Of a stretch of DNA of 64,000 nt, positions 18,008 through 27,818 are shown piece by piece (the first letter of the stretch is position 1; each line of letters opens with the position of its first letter). Below the pieces are notes generated by a model. That model made no database searches and was not told the DNA's origin. It saw only the letters and a program-made list of their open reading frames with translations. The position numbers were made by a program, and so were the translations under genes. The stretch spans positions 1 through 64,000 of the forward strand of contig JAEUOR010000080.1 of the NCBI GenBank assembly GCA_016790635.1, read 5' to 3'. This DNA comes from Burkholderiales bacterium. GTDB taxonomy: Bacteria; Pseudomonadota; Gammaproteobacteria; Burkholderiales; JAEUOS01.

Positions 18008-18585
18008 GCGACGCTACGGCGCCGAGCGACGAAGAGGTCGTCGCCGCCACGCGCCGCTGGCTGGAGCGCGCGGTGATCGGACTCAACCTGTGCCCCTTCG
18101 CCAATGCGGTGCACATCAAGGGGCAGATCCGCTATGTGGTCAGCCAGGCGCGCACGCCTGCGGAGCTGACCCGCGCACTCAAGGAGGAGTTGCGCACCCT
18201 GGCCGACGCCGACCCGCAGGCCTGCGACACGACGCTCCTCATCCACCCCCACGTGCTGGCCGATTTTCTGGACTACAACGACTTTCTCGATGACGCCGAC
18301 GCGGCGGTCGAGGAACTGGAACTCGACGGCGTGCTGCAGGTGGCGAGCTTCCATCCGCACTATCGCTTCGAGGGCGTCGACCCGGACGACATCACCAACT
18401 ACAGCAATCGTTCGCCGTATCCGACCCTGCACCTGCTGCGCGAGGAGAGCATCGACCGCGCCGTGGAGGCGTTTCCCTCAGCCGAGCGCATCTACGAAGC
18501 GAATATGGAAACCCTGCGGCGCCTGGGGGTTGATGGCTGGCGGGAGATCAACTCGGCCGTGACAGCGGTACCGAAAGAAAAGTAG
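18004..18585 (+). CDS. DUF1415 family protein
   Basis: A 193-residue protein matching DUF1415, with 'TRRWLERAVIGLNLCPFA', 'TLLIHPHVLADFLDYNDFLD', 'VASFHPHYRFEG' and 'NRSPYPTLHLLREESI' as landmarks. It is soluble and has no known function. Its ATG overlaps the arfB stop by four bases, indicating translational coupling. The YaiI gene follows 13 nt later. Confidence 0.88.
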   Translation: MSDATAPSDEEVVAATRRWLERAVIGLNLCPFANAVHIKGQIRYVVSQARTPAELTRALKEELRTLADADPQACDTTLLIHPHVLADFLDYNDFLDDADAAVEELELDGVLQVASFHPHYRFEGVDPDDITNYSNRSPYPTLHLLREESIDRAVEAFPSAERIYEANMETLRRLGVDGWREINSAVTAVPKEK

Positions 18586-18598
18586 CGCGGTCCCGCGC

Positions 18599-19057
18599 AT
18601 GCACATCTGGGTCGACGCCGACGCCTGCCCGGGGGCAGCCAAGGAAATTCTCTATCGCGCGGCCGATCGCCTGCGCATCGGCATGACCCTGGTCGCCAAC
18701 CAGGCGCTTGCAACACCGCGCTCGCGCTTCATCAAGACCCTGCAGGTGGAAAAAGGCATGGACGCTGCCGACCATCGCATCGTCGCCGGTCTGGCGCACG
18801 GTGACCTCGTCATCACCGCCGACCTGCCGCTGGCTGCGGCAGCGATCGAGAAGGGCGCGCGCGTGCTGAGCCCGCGCGGCGAAATCTTGAGCCGCGACAA
18901 CATCGGCCCGCTGCTGTCGATGCGCAACTTCATGGATGAACTGCGCTCGGGCGGCGTCACCACCGGCGGCCCGGCGGCGTATGGCCATGCCGACCGGCAG
19001 GCGTTTGCCAACAGCCTGGATCGACTGTTGCCCAGAATTCCGCTGAACGCCCCGTGA
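18599..19057 (+). CDS. YaiI/YqxD family protein (DUF188)
   Basis: A 152-residue YaiI/YqxD protein with a PIN-like fold. 'MHIWVDADACPG' at the start, 'VEKGMDAADHRIV' and 'LVITADLPLAAAAIEKGARVLSPRGE' are the family's conserved acidic segments. A nuclease role is suspected from fold but not demonstrated. It is the last gene of the rimO-arfB-DUF1415 run and is convergent with the two-partner secretion operon. Confidence 0.9.
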   Translation: MHIWVDADACPGAAKEILYRAADRLRIGMTLVANQALATPRSRFIKTLQVEKGMDAADHRIVAGLAHGDLVITADLPLAAAAIEKGARVLSPRGEILSRDNIGPLLSMRNFMDELRSGGVTTGGPAAYGHADRQAFANSLDRLLPRIPLNAP

Positions 19058-19129
19058 GGCCGGTCAGCGCAGGCCCAAGAAGGCCATCGCCGGACGAATG
19101 CGCGTGCCCGAAGACTCGCCAACGCAGCG

Positions 19130-20662
19130 CTAGAACTGCATGGCCAAATGAAAATGCAGCCGGTCGTCGCCTGAACGCGTGGCGACCGCGCCGTCCACTA
19201 CCCGGGCGTAGTCCACGGATACCGACAGGCCCGGCCGCGGCGCCCAGCGCAGTCCGGCGCCCAGGCTGGCCGACCTGATGCGGGCCGCCTGGCCGGCGCC
19301 CGGCTCGCGCAAGCGCGCGCTCCCGGCATCCAGGAACAAGACCGCGCGCAGTCCGTCCAGCAACGCCGGCGAAAGCAGCTCGGCACTGGTTAAGACCCCG
19401 AAGTCGCCTGTCACCTCGCGCTCGCGCAGGCCACGTACACCGGAGGCGCCGCCGAAGCCGAATTGCTCGCCTGCGATGAGCGGATCGCGCGCCAGCTGTC
19501 CGCGCAAGCGCAGCGCCGCGGTCCAGGCGCCAAGCGCCTGCTGCGCATCCAGCGTCACACGCCATGCCTCCCAGTTGCGGCGGGCACCGGCACGGTTGGC
19601 GAGGTAGGCCGCGCCGGTATTGTCGCCACCACCGTCGAGATTGCGTACATGCTCGATCGAGCCGCGAACCTGGCCCCCCGCGTAATCGAACTTGCCTGCG
19701 TAGGACACCGCAAGCGGCCGGCTGCGTGCGTTCGTGCCGATCGGCGCGCCGGCGAACGAGACGTCGTTGATGAAATGCCGATCCTCGATGCCGACTTCCA
19801 CATGATGAGAATAGGCCCCCGCCGGCGCGAAGTGCTGCTTCCAGCGTAGCCCGGCAAACTGTCCGCGCCCGCTGACCTGGAACACGTTGGCGATAGTGCC
19901 GCTGTTGACGTCCGAGTAGCTGTAGAAAGCCGACAGCGCGCCGCCCAGGCCGTAGAACGGCACGCTGTAGAAGAGGCCGTACTGCGCCACGTCGCTCCAG
20001 TGGCCCGGCGAGGTGGTATAGCTCGCGGTCAGCGAATGGTCGCGGTCGAAAATGTTGGAGTGTTGCACCCCGACCGAGAGCCGCCAGTCGCCGGTCGCCG
20101 CGGATCCCGTGTTGGCGAGCGAGCCGAACACGCGCAGCGGGTTCACGTCGCGCACCGTGACATCCGCATCGATCGTGTCCGACTTTGCGCCCTGGCGCAT
20201 CGTCACGGTGACTTGCCTGGCCGGATGCTCGTTGGCGAGTGTCTGGTCGCGCGCCACCTCAGTCAGGTTCGGCGACTGCCCCGGACGCAGCGCCGGCAGG
20301 CTCGCGCGCACGTTGCCCTCGGTGAAATTCATATTGCCGCGGACCGCGACCGTTCCGAGGCGAAACGCGAGCACGCGCAGCGTGACCGCGCCGCCCATAT
20401 CTTGCGGCGGCACGACCACGCGCAGGAATGCATGGCCACGACTCTTGATCTCGGTTTCGAGCGCTGCCGCCGCGGCCTGCAGGCTGTCGATAGTCACTGC
20501 GCTGCCGGCGAAAGGCGACACGATGCGTTGCGTCGCCTCTGCCGACAACGGATTCTCACCCTCGACCTCGAATCCCGTCACCGCGAAGCGCAGTTCGCCC
20601 TGTGCAAGCACAGGGCCATGCGCCGGCAGCGCGAGCGCCGCCGCGAGGACGACGAACCGCAT
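19130..20662 (-). CDS. two-partner secretion transporter TpsB (ShlB/FhaC/HecB family)
   Basis: An Omp85-type outer-membrane pore that exports the TpsA protein. The signal peptide (MRFVVLAAALALPAHGPVLAQ) is followed by a POTRA domain (about residues 20-95), the ShlB POTRA-like domain, then a 16-strand barrel. The loop-6 motif reads SGVRGLRERE (family VRGY/F). It ends in Phe (LHFHLAMQF), as barrels do. Length 510 residues. It starts 2 nt after the FecR-like gene stop, as the last gene of tpsA-fecR-tpsB. Confidence 0.9.
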   Translation of the reverse strand: MRFVVLAAALALPAHGPVLAQGELRFAVTGFEVEGENPLSAEATQRIVSPFAGSAVTIDSLQAAAAALETEIKSRGHAFLRVVVPPQDMGGAVTLRVLAFRLGTVAVRGNMNFTEGNVRASLPALRPGQSPNLTEVARDQTLANEHPARQVTVTMRQGAKSDTIDADVTVRDVNPLRVFGSLANTGSAATGDWRLSVGVQHSNIFDRDHSLTASYTTSPGHWSDVAQYGLFYSVPFYGLGGALSAFYSYSDVNSGTIANVFQVSGRGQFAGLRWKQHFAPAGAYSHHVEVGIEDRHFINDVSFAGAPIGTNARSRPLAVSYAGKFDYAGGQVRGSIEHVRNLDGGGDNTGAAYLANRAGARRNWEAWRVTLDAQQALGAWTAALRLRGQLARDPLIAGEQFGFGGASGVRGLREREVTGDFGVLTSAELLSPALLDGLRAVLFLDAGSARLREPGAGQAARIRSASLGAGLRWAPRPGLSVSVDYARVVDGAVATRSGDDRLHFHLAMQF

Positions 20663-20664
20663 CC

Positions 20665-23319
20665 TCAGCGGACCTTGCAGGAGCCGAACACCGAGCCGTC
20701 CGCCGCCGCGAACACGTCGATCGATGTGCTCCCTCCGGACGGCTGTGGCCGCGGGGTCGGGTCGAAGCGCATAAAGTTCGGCACCTCGCTCAGCAGTCCG
20801 ACGCCGTTCTCGGTCGCGCTGGCCGCATTGCCGGCGCTCACTTCCACCGAAGCTGTTGACTCCCAGAAGTAATAGTCGAGCGTCTGCAGAATGCGGAGAT
20901 TGGCAACTTGGGAACTTCCAGGCCCGCTGTAGCCCCAAGATTCCATCAGTCTCTCCCGCCACTCATTCAACTTTTGCAGCAGGGCCTCGTAGGTGAGGGA
21001 TTCCACAGGCGGCAGCGAGCGCAGTTGCACGCCGGAGTCCCAATCCTCAAGGCGGAAGCGCCAGCCCTCCAGGAATGACCGCAATTCCGCCAGCGACATC
21101 GGCCCGAAGAGGCGGTCCTTATCTGGCAACGAAAAGCGCGCCCGGTCCGACGAAATAGAGAATTTGCGCGTCGCCGTATCCTCCAGTTCGTCCGCCCAAG
21201 ATCGCAGATCCCAGCGCAACATTCGAGGTACGGGCGGCGGATCGGCCGCTGGCGCGGCCGGCTGGGCGAATGGAAGCGTTTGCCGGCCGGACACCGAGCG
21301 CGCTTCGGGGGGGGCGGGCATTTCGGGCGGAGTCGTCGTGGCGGGCGGCGCCGACATGGCGGGCACGACCGACTTGACGTCTTTCGTAAGGTTCACCGCT
21401 CCGTCGCGGACCCAGACATACAGCGCAGACTCGGCGCGAGACGGGTCGAGCTTCTCGCCCGCCTTGCTCCCTTCGGTTTGTGTCATGGCTGCGTCAAGAC
21501 GCGACCTGAGCGGTGCGGATAGAACCTCGGGCAGAGTCCGTGCCGTCACGAGAAACCGTGTCCCCGGCGCTAGGGAAACCTCGACCCGTCCCTCCGAAGC
21601 CGAAACCTGCAGCCCGGTCTCCGTGGAGGTCACGGAAGTCCCTTCTTCAACCGGGATGGGGGCGTCGCCCGAGGATTGTTGGGACGTGCCCTCGGCGCTC
21701 TCGGCCGGTACCGGCGGCGACGGCGAAACCGCCACGCTGGTTGCCCGCAAGGCCGACAAGGCGGCCTGAGTATCAGCCTCTTGGAAAGCGCCGTCCAGGC
21801 GATCCAGCGCAAGCAGTGCCCCTGTCAATTTTGACACCAGGAGAGGCGGGAATGCTCCGGGATAGCGCTGCGTCACGCCCAGCGCGGCTTGCAGCGCAGC
21901 CACAACCTCTGCGATCGTCGCGTCTCCGGACAACTGCGGCGGCGCACCCAGATTGACGGTCCTGCCATCCGGCAGGACCAGTGACCCGGATGGATACAAC
22001 TGCCTGACAAGTGCGATCAGTTCGGCGGATGGGGATGCAGCGATGGTCGAACCGCCCACCGCCGCCGGCGCTGCGGTCGCACTTGCCGCACCCAGCCCCT
22101 GCAGCAAGTCCGCCACCTCTCCCGGGAGCCAGGTATTCAGGGGCGGCCACACGAGGCCCTCGGCCTGCGAAAAAGAATAGCTCGTCAGGCCCATCAGATT
22201 CTCGATCACTCTCGCCACCGCGCCGACGCGGTCCTGCAGATGGAGCAGCATGGGGTTCTGTGTGATCGTGGCGGGACCTTGATATCTGCCGATACGTACG
22301 AATTCCAGTACCTGCGCATAGGTGGCCGGGTCCGGCAGCGCGGCGGCCTGATAGCCCGCGAAACCACTGCTGGCCACGCCACGGATGCTGCCGGGAGGAA
22401 TCAACGAGTTGAGGTATTGCGTCAGCACTGAAGGTGCGATGTCGGAAGGATCCACGACGGGCGCCACACAAACGCCTACGCAGCCGAACGTGAACGTGGT
22501 GCCCCGGGTAACGACGCTGGCATTCGAAGTGGCGAAAACATAACCCCCTTTCCGGTTCTTCCCCAGAGACCCGGTCTTCGACTCGACCCGCCCGCGGCGC
22601 AGATTGAACTGTGCGCCGCCTCGGCCTGGATCCCCGGCATCGAACTGGAAACGCAGCACTCTGAGATGCGTGGAAGGATGCAGCGCAATGACGCCGCCGT
22701 CGCGCAGCGACAGCGCCGCCACTGCGCGCGTGCCGGTGACGATGCCCTCGCCTTCGTACACGTAACTGCCCGCGACAGGCCGCCGGATGGAGCCCGAAGC
22801 GCCCACGATCACAACTCCCGGTTCCAAGTCGACTACGCGTGCTGCGAAATCGCTTCTGCGCGCCTCGAAGCGCTTCTCCGCCATTGCGCAATCACCCTCA
22901 CACAGCCGCGCGTCGAACTCCGTGCCACGGATGCCGATGGTCGCGGTGGCGGTCTGGAACTTCACGGCCGATGGGTTGCGCTGGCCGATCCGCCCGGTGA
23001 GCGCGCGCAGCCCGCCCTTCACCAGCCCCATCAGCATGCTCTCGGGAGCCCCCTCGCTGTAGGCGTTGATGCGGAACACGGTGTCCGGTCGCAGGGTCAC
23101 GCGGGTGCGGTCGCCGAACTCCAGCAGCACCCAGCTGTCGCGCGCGACGCGGATGGTGTCGCGCGCATCCAGTCGCTCGCCGGCGCCGAGGATGCGTGGC
23201 GCGGCGCCGGCGCGCTCAACCAGGCTCGCGCCCTTCGACTCGACAACCTGCGCGACCTGCGCCGACGCGGCGCCGGCGAGACAGAAGATTGCGATTGCGA
23301 ACGCCGCTATGGCCTGCAT
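20665..23319 (-). CDS. exported double-FecR-domain protein of the TPS operon
   Basis: An 884-residue protein with a cleavable signal peptide (residues 1-20) and no membrane helix. Two FecR-type beta domains are visible (about residues 45-165 and 190-285). Each has an RGT-x-F segment closely followed by C-x3-C (RGTEFDARLCEGDC; RGTTFTFGCVGVC). A long variable middle, a Pro-rich linker (about 655-700) and a C-terminal region follow. Classical FecR is an inner-membrane anti-sigma protein, but this one lacks the anchor and there is no sigma factor nearby. Its start overlaps the tpsA stop by 13 nt, so it is tied to TPS secretion. Role unknown. Confidence 0.8.
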   Translation of the reverse strand: MQAIAAFAIAIFCLAGAASAQVAQVVESKGASLVERAGAAPRILGAGERLDARDTIRVARDSWVLLEFGDRTRVTLRPDTVFRINAYSEGAPESMLMGLVKGGLRALTGRIGQRNPSAVKFQTATATIGIRGTEFDARLCEGDCAMAEKRFEARRSDFAARVVDLEPGVVIVGASGSIRRPVAGSYVYEGEGIVTGTRAVAALSLRDGGVIALHPSTHLRVLRFQFDAGDPGRGGAQFNLRRGRVESKTGSLGKNRKGGYVFATSNASVVTRGTTFTFGCVGVCVAPVVDPSDIAPSVLTQYLNSLIPPGSIRGVASSGFAGYQAAALPDPATYAQVLEFVRIGRYQGPATITQNPMLLHLQDRVGAVARVIENLMGLTSYSFSQAEGLVWPPLNTWLPGEVADLLQGLGAASATAAPAAVGGSTIAASPSAELIALVRQLYPSGSLVLPDGRTVNLGAPPQLSGDATIAEVVAALQAALGVTQRYPGAFPPLLVSKLTGALLALDRLDGAFQEADTQAALSALRATSVAVSPSPPVPAESAEGTSQQSSGDAPIPVEEGTSVTSTETGLQVSASEGRVEVSLAPGTRFLVTARTLPEVLSAPLRSRLDAAMTQTEGSKAGEKLDPSRAESALYVWVRDGAVNLTKDVKSVVPAMSAPPATTTPPEMPAPPEARSVSGRQTLPFAQPAAPAADPPPVPRMLRWDLRSWADELEDTATRKFSISSDRARFSLPDKDRLFGPMSLAELRSFLEGWRFRLEDWDSGVQLRSLPPVESLTYEALLQKLNEWRERLMESWGYSGPGSSQVANLRILQTLDYYFWESTASVEVSAGNAASATENGVGLLSEVPNFMRFDPTPRPQPSGGSTSIDVFAAADGSVFGSCKVR

Positions 23320-26300
23320 TCGAGGGTCTCCCTGGCGTCGTCCTGCGCGGGCTGCCGCGTGGCCTCGACCGAGGCCGCGAACCGGTCCCGCAGCTGGCGT
23401 GCCTGGTCCGCGGAGATGCGTACAGCCGCGTCGTTGAGGGGACTGCTTGAGGCCGCAACGGCGGCTGGCGGCGGCGCGGGTGGCGCCAGCAGTGCCAGCT
23501 GATAGGCCGTCGCTCCGGGCGCTGCGTTCATCGAGAAGCCCGCAGGGAAATTGACGTTGGTGAAATCGCCGGTGCGGCTGGCATAGGCGATGACGTCGAA
23601 CACATTGCCGGCGGTGCCGGTGAAGCCGCCGAACATCGACACGTTCAGCGTCCCGGCCAGATTTGCCGTGCCGGTGACTTGCAGCAGGTCGTAGTTCACG
23701 CCCTGCGTGGTGCCGCCGAGCTCGACGTTGAGCGTGCTGCCTGCGCCCAGCGCCAGGTTACCGTTGATAGTCATCGTGCCCGGCGAGGCGCCGACGTTGA
23801 GCACACCGTTGTGCGTCAGGTTTCCAGTGACCGTGCCGACGCCGCCCAGCGTGCCGGTGTTCAAGGTCAAGCCCGCGGCAGGCGCGGTGACCGTGCCGCC
23901 ACCGGCGAGCAGCAGGCTCCCGCCCGCGTCGGTGTAGCCACCGGCGAGATTCAAGCTGCCACCGTTCAGGTTCACGGTACCTGCGTTCGAAAAGCCCGCG
24001 TTCGCCGCCGAGGTGCCGCCGGTCAGCGTGACCGACGCTCCCGCCGCGACCTGCGCCGGGCTGTTCAAGGTCAAGCCACCGCTGGTCGTGAAGCTCGCCG
24101 CCGTGGGGAATAACACGTTGCCGCCGATGTTGAGGACCAGCGTGTCGTTGATGTTGGTCGTGCCACCGAGCGACAGGTCATTGGCTGCCGTGGTCCGCAG
24201 GCCTACGGTGCCGGCGGCGGGCCCGGTGGTCAGAGCCGTCAGCGTGAGCGGGTTGGCGCCGGCATCGAGGAAGAGGTTGGTGCCAGCGCTGACGGTCAGC
24301 GTCCCCGCCGCAGGAATCAGCGCATAGGCGCCTGCCGCTCCCAGCGAGCCGCCCGCCGTGACCGACATCGGGCCGGTGGTGCGGAACAGGTAGTTGCTGC
24401 CGCCATGCCCCGCCTCGCGCATGATGTTGCCTCCGGCGTTGATCGTCAGGCTCGCCGCGCTGTGCGTGCTGCCGTTGTTGGCCCACTGCAAGTCGCCGGT
24501 GAGGTTGATGCCGATCACGTCGTTCGACAGCACATAGCCTGCCCCCGGAAAACTCGACCCCTGGGAAAACAGCAGCGTCGAACCAGTCAGGGCGTGGGTC
24601 TGGGCAGAGCCGGCGTCGGTGGCCCAGCTCGAAATGCGTGGCGCACCGGACCAGGCGACGCGTATGTCGCCCGCGGCGCCGGTACCTGATGTCTGCAGGT
24701 TGCCCACCCAGTCGGCCTGCGCCCGGATGGGGTTGGTCAGGCCGATACCGCCACCTGCTTCCATGATCCAGGAGCAGTTGGCATTGGCGCACACCTCGCG
24801 CCAGCTGTCGACACCGGGTGCGAGGTTGTCGATGTTGCCGCCGGCGAAAAGGTTGACCCGGTTCCCGGTGAGTGTGCCACCCGAGAAGCGGACGTCCTTG
24901 CCGGCGCCGCCGGCGCGCACCTCCTCCCAGTTCTTGTCGTTCAGATTGGCGTTGAATCCGGCGCTGCTGTCGAAGATGATGTGTCCGTCGTCAGTCCGCA
25001 AACGCACTTCGTTGTTCGCCCCGCCATTGGGGATACTGAGGACATAGCGGCTGGTCAGCAGGTCGCCGCCGAAATGCTTGAGTCGCACGCCGATGGCCGG
25101 TCCGCCGCCCGACTGTGTCGCCGTGGCGATGACGGTTCCCGTGCCGGGCCGCACGCCCAAGCCGTGCTCGGCACCTCCGCTCAAGTTGCCCGGGAAGCTT
25201 CCCGCCGTCACGCTGATGTTGCCGTTCGCCGTGGAAGTGTCGAATACCAGCGGAACGACGGTGTTGGGGAAAAAGTTGAAATAGCCGATCTGGCCGCTCG
25301 CCGCGAGATTGATGCTGTTGGCGGTGAGTTTGTTGCCGTATTGAATGCTGAAACCTCCATTCGCATTGATCAGCCAATTGTCATTGTCGAAGATGTTGCT
25401 CACCAGATTGATGTTGCCGTTTGTCGCCCGAACGTTCGCGATAGAGATCAGTTGCGAGCTGCCTGCGTGTGTGGTGACCGCGCCCAGACTCACATCGGCA
25501 GCGCCTGTGCCGGTGTAGGCCATATACACATTGCCCGCCGCGCCCGCGGCAGAGGTTGTAACGCCCCAATCGTGGTAGCCAAAGTCATCGTTAAAGCGGA
25601 TCGGATTTGAGGCGCTGCCCACGCCGCCCGTGGTAGCGGTGAGGCGGAAGGTCCCGTTGTGAAAACCGCCAGCGCCGGCGCGCGAATACACGAAATCATT
25701 TGTTTGCGGGCCAGTGCGCTGGACGCTGGCAGCCGTCACGTTGATGTTGCGCGCGGAGATGGTGGCATTGGCAATGCTGAAATTTCCAGCCGCGTTGAAG
25801 TTGGCATTGGCAAAACCAGCGCCCAGATCAATATTGGCATTGACGTTGATGTCATTGTCGGCGATCAGACTCAGGCCGGCGGCATTGTTGACTGTCTTGA
25901 CGATCGGGCTGTTGACGGTGATGTTGCCGGCGTCCGGTCCGGCCACGTTGGTATTGAGCACCACGCTGGTGCCGGCATCGAGCTGCGCTGTGATCAGGTC
26001 GGCGCCGATCTGCGAGCTGCCGCCCGCCGGTGCGAAGCCGGTCGCGCCGCCGTTGTTGACCAGGCCGTTGCCGGCGACGACTTCAATATTGAGCGGGTCC
26101 AGCAGCCAGGTGCCGCCGGGCGCGTGCAGACGGATTCCGCTCACGTCCAGGTGCCGCTTGCCGGAGGTCTCGACGAAGCCGCCGGGCGCACGGATCGCGC
26201 CGTGCACGCGCGTATCCTGGTCCGACCAGACGAGGACACTGCCGCCGCGGCCCTGCGCATTGCCCGCGACGATGGTCGCGCCAGCATCGACAATGGCTTC

Positions 26301-27071
26301 CTTGCTCGCCGATAAAGTTACTCTGCCCGCCTGATCGAGGCTCGCGCTGACCGCGCGGATCTCGCCGGAATGCCGCAGCGTGCTGGCGAACATGCCGACC
26401 GCGCTGCCGGCCTCGATGGCGCCGATGTTGAGCGCCGAATCTGTCGGCGCCTGCAGCGCGAACTGCACGCCCTGGGCGTCGGGACTGGTGATCGTGAGAG
26501 ACTTTCCCGCCGCCAGCAACACGCTGCCCGACGCGCTGCGCAGGAGGCCGGCGCTTTCTATCTGCGGGCCGACCAGGAAAATGTCGCCGTCCGCGCGGAT
26601 CGCGCCCTCGTTGCGCAGCAGTCCGTGGCCGCCGCCCTCAAAGCGCAACCGGCCGGCAAGAAAGTCCTGGTCGGTGATGTTGAGGGTCGAGGCGATGAAG
26701 CCCGCGGTGTCGATGATCGCGTTCCTGCCAAAGACGATGCCGTGCGGGTTGATCAGGAACATGCGGCCGTTCGAGCTCAGCGAGCCGAGGATGCTGGAGG
26801 GATCGCCGCCGACGACCCGGTTCAGCACCGCGCTGGCGGCAGACTGCTGCTGGAAGCGCGTGGCCTCGCCCGCGCCTATCGAAAACGACTGCCAGTTGAT
26901 AATCGTCCCAGGCGTGTTGGTTACGGTGAGCTGCCCTCCCGCTGATTGAAAGGTCGCGATGCCGGCGGCAACGCTGGGGCCCATCGGGTTGCCCAGCGCA
27001 GCCGAGGCGAAGGCCGCTGCCACGGCGAAGCTCAGAATTGTCGGGACGGAACCATGCGGGCGAGGTGGCAT
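23307..27071 (-). CDS. filamentous hemagglutinin-like exoprotein TpsA
   Basis: A 1,254-residue secreted beta-helix protein. The signal peptide region (to about residue 30) ends near FASAALGNP. The TPS secretion domain (about residues 30-270) has 'VTNTPGTIINWQSFSIGAGE' and GRMFLINPHGIVFG, the diagnostic FHA N-terminal motifs. The rest consists of Asn/Gly/Ala/Thr-rich repeats typical of a right-handed beta-helix, with PATR-like segments near the end. It lacks large toxin or CDI modules; the C-terminal 60 residues are Ala/Pro-rich then charged. Probably an adhesin or matrix protein. The ATG at 27071 was chosen because the signal peptide starts there. Confidence 0.88.
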   Translation of the reverse strand: MPPRPHGSVPTILSFAVAAAFASAALGNPMGPSVAAGIATFQSAGGQLTVTNTPGTIINWQSFSIGAGEATRFQQQSAASAVLNRVVGGDPSSILGSLSSNGRMFLINPHGIVFGRNAIIDTAGFIASTLNITDQDFLAGRLRFEGGGHGLLRNEGAIRADGDIFLVGPQIESAGLLRSASGSVLLAAGKSLTITSPDAQGVQFALQAPTDSALNIGAIEAGSAVGMFASTLRHSGEIRAVSASLDQAGRVTLSASKEAIVDAGATIVAGNAQGRGGSVLVWSDQDTRVHGAIRAPGGFVETSGKRHLDVSGIRLHAPGGTWLLDPLNIEVVAGNGLVNNGGATGFAPAGGSSQIGADLITAQLDAGTSVVLNTNVAGPDAGNITVNSPIVKTVNNAAGLSLIADNDINVNANIDLGAGFANANFNAAGNFSIANATISARNINVTAASVQRTGPQTNDFVYSRAGAGGFHNGTFRLTATTGGVGSASNPIRFNDDFGYHDWGVTTSAAGAAGNVYMAYTGTGAADVSLGAVTTHAGSSQLISIANVRATNGNINLVSNIFDNDNWLINANGGFSIQYGNKLTANSINLAASGQIGYFNFFPNTVVPLVFDTSTANGNISVTAGSFPGNLSGGAEHGLGVRPGTGTVIATATQSGGGPAIGVRLKHFGGDLLTSRYVLSIPNGGANNEVRLRTDDGHIIFDSSAGFNANLNDKNWEEVRAGGAGKDVRFSGGTLTGNRVNLFAGGNIDNLAPGVDSWREVCANANCSWIMEAGGGIGLTNPIRAQADWVGNLQTSGTGAAGDIRVAWSGAPRISSWATDAGSAQTHALTGSTLLFSQGSSFPGAGYVLSNDVIGINLTGDLQWANNGSTHSAASLTINAGGNIMREAGHGGSNYLFRTTGPMSVTAGGSLGAAGAYALIPAAGTLTVSAGTNLFLDAGANPLTLTALTTGPAAGTVGLRTTAANDLSLGGTTNINDTLVLNIGGNVLFPTAASFTTSGGLTLNSPAQVAAGASVTLTGGTSAANAGFSNAGTVNLNGGSLNLAGGYTDAGGSLLLAGGGTVTAPAAGLTLNTGTLGGVGTVTGNLTHNGVLNVGASPGTMTINGNLALGAGSTLNVELGGTTQGVNYDLLQVTGTANLAGTLNVSMFGGFTGTAGNVFDVIAYASRTGDFTNVNFPAGFSMNAAPGATAYQLALLAPPAPPPAAVAASSSPLNDAAVRISADQARQLRDRFAASVEATRQPAQDDARETLECRP

Positions 27072-27132
27072 TGTTGCGCTTCCGGCCGGGGCGTTCAGTT
27101 GCCAATACTCGCAGGCGAGTTGCGGGCGGACT

Positions 27133-27150
27133 ATTGTCCAAAAGGACAAT
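27133..27150. promoter_or_regulatory. perfect inverted repeat in tpsA/response-regulator divergent region
   Basis: ATTGTCC (27133-27139), AAAA spacer, GGACAAT (27144-27150). It lies in the 120-nt region between the divergent tpsA and NarL-type regulator genes, where an operator for that regulator would be expected. It is AT-richer than its surroundings. Binding is inferred only. Confidence 0.5.
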
Positions 27151-27191
27151 GGCGGAGCGGATTCATTTAGTCTTAGGCTCGGCTCGCCTCC

Positions 27192-27818
27192 ATGCAACGC
27201 ATCCTCATCGTCGACGACCACCCGCTTTACCGCGAAGGGTTGATGGGCGCCCTGCGCACGCAGCTGGCGGACGTCTCGCTCATGGGCGCCGACAGCGCCG
27301 AGGACGGACTGCGGATCCTGGAGGAGTCGCCTGACGCCGACCTCGTGCTGCTTGACTTGCGCTTACCCGGCATGGACGGCTTCGAGGCGCTGTCGGTCTA
27401 CGGTCAACGCTTCCCGATGGTGCCGCGTGTGCTTGTCTCCGGTAGTGACGAGGCTTTGCACGTGCGACGGGCCTTCGACCTGGGCGCCTCGGGGTTCTTC
27501 CCCAAATCGCTGTCGGTAGCCGAGTTCTCGGCAGCCATCTTGCAGGTGCTCGCGGGGGGCGTGTACGTGCCCGGCTCAGCCACTGCCCGTGACGTTTCGC
27601 TAAAGGATTCGCTCACCGTGCGCCAGATCGAAGTACTGCACCTGCTCGGTGAGGGATACACCAACAAAGAGATCGCGCGCAGCCTGGATATCACCGAGCG
27701 CACCGCCAAGGCGCACGTGCGGGCGATCTTCGTCGCGCTCGGCGCGGAGAACCGCACCCAGGCGGTGATGAACGCCCAGCGCCTCGGCCAGCTGCCGACG
27801 CGCCGGCAGCGCGTGTGA
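27192..27818 (+). CDS. NarL/LuxR-family response regulator
   Basis: A 208-residue transcriptional response regulator. The receiver domain (1-120) has acidic Asp8-Asp9, phospho-acceptor Asp55 (LVLLDLRLPGMDGF) and the conserved Lys in FFPKSLS. The C-terminal LuxR-type HTH (about 140-200) reads 'LTVRQIEVLHLLGEGYTNKEIA'. Its stop overlaps the GTG of the hybrid kinase (GTGA), so the two are coupled. Divergence from the tps operon suggests that operon is a target. Confidence 0.94.
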   Translation: MQRILIVDDHPLYREGLMGALRTQLADVSLMGADSAEDGLRILEESPDADLVLLDLRLPGMDGFEALSVYGQRFPMVPRVLVSGSDEALHVRRAFDLGASGFFPKSLSVAEFSAAILQVLAGGVYVPGSATARDVSLKDSLTVRQIEVLHLLGEGYTNKEIARSLDITERTAKAHVRAIFVALGAENRTQAVMNAQRLGQLPTRRQRV

